Below the pieces are notes generated by a model. The model had not been told where the DNA came from. It searched no databases and saw nothing but the letters and a program-made list of their open reading frames with translations. Below are positions 62,475 to 64,000 of a stretch of DNA of 64,000 bases, one piece after another; the first letter of the stretch is position 1, and the number at the start of each line of letters is the position of its first letter. Origin of the DNA: Ceriagrion tenellum (Eukaryota; Arthropoda; Insecta; Odonata; Coenagrionidae); assembly GCA_963169105.1 (NCBI GenBank), contig OY720634.1:151225584-151289583 (forward strand). The letters run 5' to 3'. A program made the translations under genes and the position numbers.

Positions 62475-62830
62475 CATGTATAATCACCTACTTATACCTA
62501 AACCTATTCATCCAACTTTTCCCGCAAACACTGACCCGGTATCCCATTCCCACTACATAGCTTACTCTTACGCTTATCATGACATGCCCAGGTTTAGCAG
62601 CGGTACGATTACGTCGGGAGGAGTACACTTTTGCACACTGAGATTTGCGCCTCCCTATAGGCAAACACTCATTCCTAGATATGCTCAATGAACTACCCAT
62701 GACTTTCCTACTAATATTCGCACGCCTTAGGATGTCTTCATCTATCCTTTCATCTTTAGCTAACATTAGACCAAGATACACATAATCTTCCATTTGTGCC
62801 ATTACTGCATCGCTTACCGCCATTATACAA
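62475..62830 (-). mobile_element. Antisense LINE 3' coding fragment
   Basis: The minus-strand frame (62488-62823, 111 codons) reads MEDYVYLGLMLAKDERIDED, ILRRANISRKVMGS, ISRNECLPIGRRK and VCGKSWMNRFRYK. The order matches the tail of the LINE at 39440-39720 (CKDERIHEYIIRDANIS, ISRNECLAEK, VCGKSRMNRLRNE). This is the region after the reverse-transcriptase palm. The reading frame is unusually open for a decayed copy, although the middle lacks a short segment present in the other copy. No RT core is attached. Confidence 0.75.
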
Positions 62831-62839
62831 TCATTCTTA

Positions 62840-64000
62840 TCACTCTCCTTATAGAAAAATACCTTGTTCTATAATTAAAAATACTTAAAAAGAATGCTTA
62901 AATGCATCTTCAGTAGACTATAAATATTACTGAGTAAATAAGCAGTTACGATACCGCAATTTGAGAGATGAAATTCACAGCCAACGGTGTTATTATGGGA
63001 GCTTTCCATTCAGTGTGCTTAATTTCGCGCAGCTCAGAACACATCAGCGCACACGAAAGACAAATAATCGAACAATGTGCGCAGGCGAAACGTTAGGTAA
63101 CCTGCCGGCAGGTGTTACACAGTAAATGCATAATAGTCACCCCCGTTTTGTTGTTTTAGCAATGATATTTGTTCAAAAATACGATTAAAAATGAATGCGT
63201 TTTATAATAGGGTAATTAAAACTTGAACATAATCCATGTCTAACGCCTTTCCTGAAAATAATCATAAAAACGACAATCGTGAATGTGATTAAATAAGTTT
63301 CCTTGATGGTGATGACGATGCCAGGTGCGCATCAACGCTGCTCCCTCCTGTTTTTTAGTATTTGAAAAGCAAATGCGAAAGGGTCTGAAGTGAATAGAAA
63401 TCAGGTGCACTGCTGTGCAATGAAAAGAACAGCAGCGAAGGGATCACTTTATATGATTTATGTGTCACATCATGGATGCCTTTTTTAAGAGTTGTTTCTG
63501 AAGGATCGTCTTCCCACTGCACCCTCTGATTTTGATTCGTCCGCTTTTCTCCAATCAGCCGCTGTTGGGGGGTGAGAGGGCAACCTAGGCATTGCATGGT
63601 AATTACGGTTGGTAGCCTGTGACTCAGCTATTACCGATTCGATTCTCCTGAAAATCACTGGAAGGCTTGTAAACACATTCCATTATCTAGCTTCTTATTT
63701 TTTCGACTTTCCCACAGCTATACAAGCGCAAGTAAACAACTTCCAGAAAACAAATCTACAGCTGCGTGAGGTAAAAGCTTAACCTCAATCTCCGTTTCAG
63801 ACATACCAAATTTATATACCTAGCTTATTACTTTTCTTCTACACTGTACTTCATTCTCTCAACATTTTCTTTCTAAAGATGCCCTAAGTAATTAACAGTT
63901 TATATTATAACAGAGTAAGGAAAAACGGTTCTCAAATGTTCTTCCGGCACACGGCTTCATATTCAAATTTTGCTTACTTAGACCATGAGAAAAAATAATT
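62840..64000. other. No recognised features to the window end
   Basis: AT-rich to balanced DNA. The two overlapping minus ORFs at 63355-63676 (80 and 63 codons) have no domain I know. Confidence 0.4.

Noticed and set aside
1..64000. CRISPR arrays, bacterial operons or phage genes
   Set aside because: No spaced direct repeats, no long compact ORFs with ribosome-binding sites, and all recognised elements are eukaryotic retroelements or DNA transposons.

Overview
This window looks like repeat-rich nuclear DNA from an arthropod, most likely an insect. It is AT-rich with a few GC-rich patches. No ORF is longer than about 200 codons, there is no operon-like packing, and stop codons are dense in all frames. 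The recognisable content is eukaryotic mobile-element debris: non-LTR retrotransposon (LINE) reverse-transcriptase fragments, a Penelope-like element, tRNA-headed SINEs, and small DNA transposons with target-site duplications. The assignment to arthropod or insect is inferred from the style of these repeat families, and I cannot name a species. I found no intact host protein-coding gene, rRNA gene, functional tRNA gene or CRISPR array. The long ORFs in GC-rich stretches and in the tandem repeat are best explained by base composition.

Layout. 1-8.1 kb: mostly featureless AT-rich DNA with a perfect 17-bp hairpin (312-359), a possible short TIR element (3921-4060) and a 230-bp fold-back element (4612-4843). 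8.1-12.6 kb: a possible mariner-type end next to a hairpin, then nothing clear. 12.7-13.7 kb: a decayed LINE. 16.4-31.3 kb: GC-rich patches, one antisense LINE tail (27.6-27.9 kb), a TE-like motif at 27.36 kb and a tRNA-headed SINE at 29.9 kb. 31.9-33.0 kb: a 17-bp minisatellite and a clear tRNA-derived SINE on the minus strand.

34.4-42.0 kb is the richest part. A LINE reverse-transcriptase region is split by an 879-bp element with inverted termini and an 8-bp target duplication, and the interior of that element is almost entirely a 10-bp minisatellite. Next comes a Penelope-like element tail with a GIY-YIG endonuclease domain, an inverted 5' part and a hammerhead-ribozyme-like motif. It is followed by a short TIR element, a second LINE, an antisense LINE of a different clade, and a 118-bp/46-bp repeat pair in an unusual order.

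43.8-45.3 kb is GC-rich and purine-rich. 46.8-47.1 kb is an antisense LINE fragment. 50.80-51.85 kb is a 1,053-bp hAT-like element with an 8-bp target duplication. 53.06-53.53 kb is a near-perfect 237-bp tandem duplication. 57.2 kb has another tRNA-headed SINE, and 62.5-62.8 kb an antisense LINE fragment. These elements do not form a pathway. Together they record several layers of insertion and decay, and the clearest nested event is the minisatellite-bearing transposon inside the LINE.
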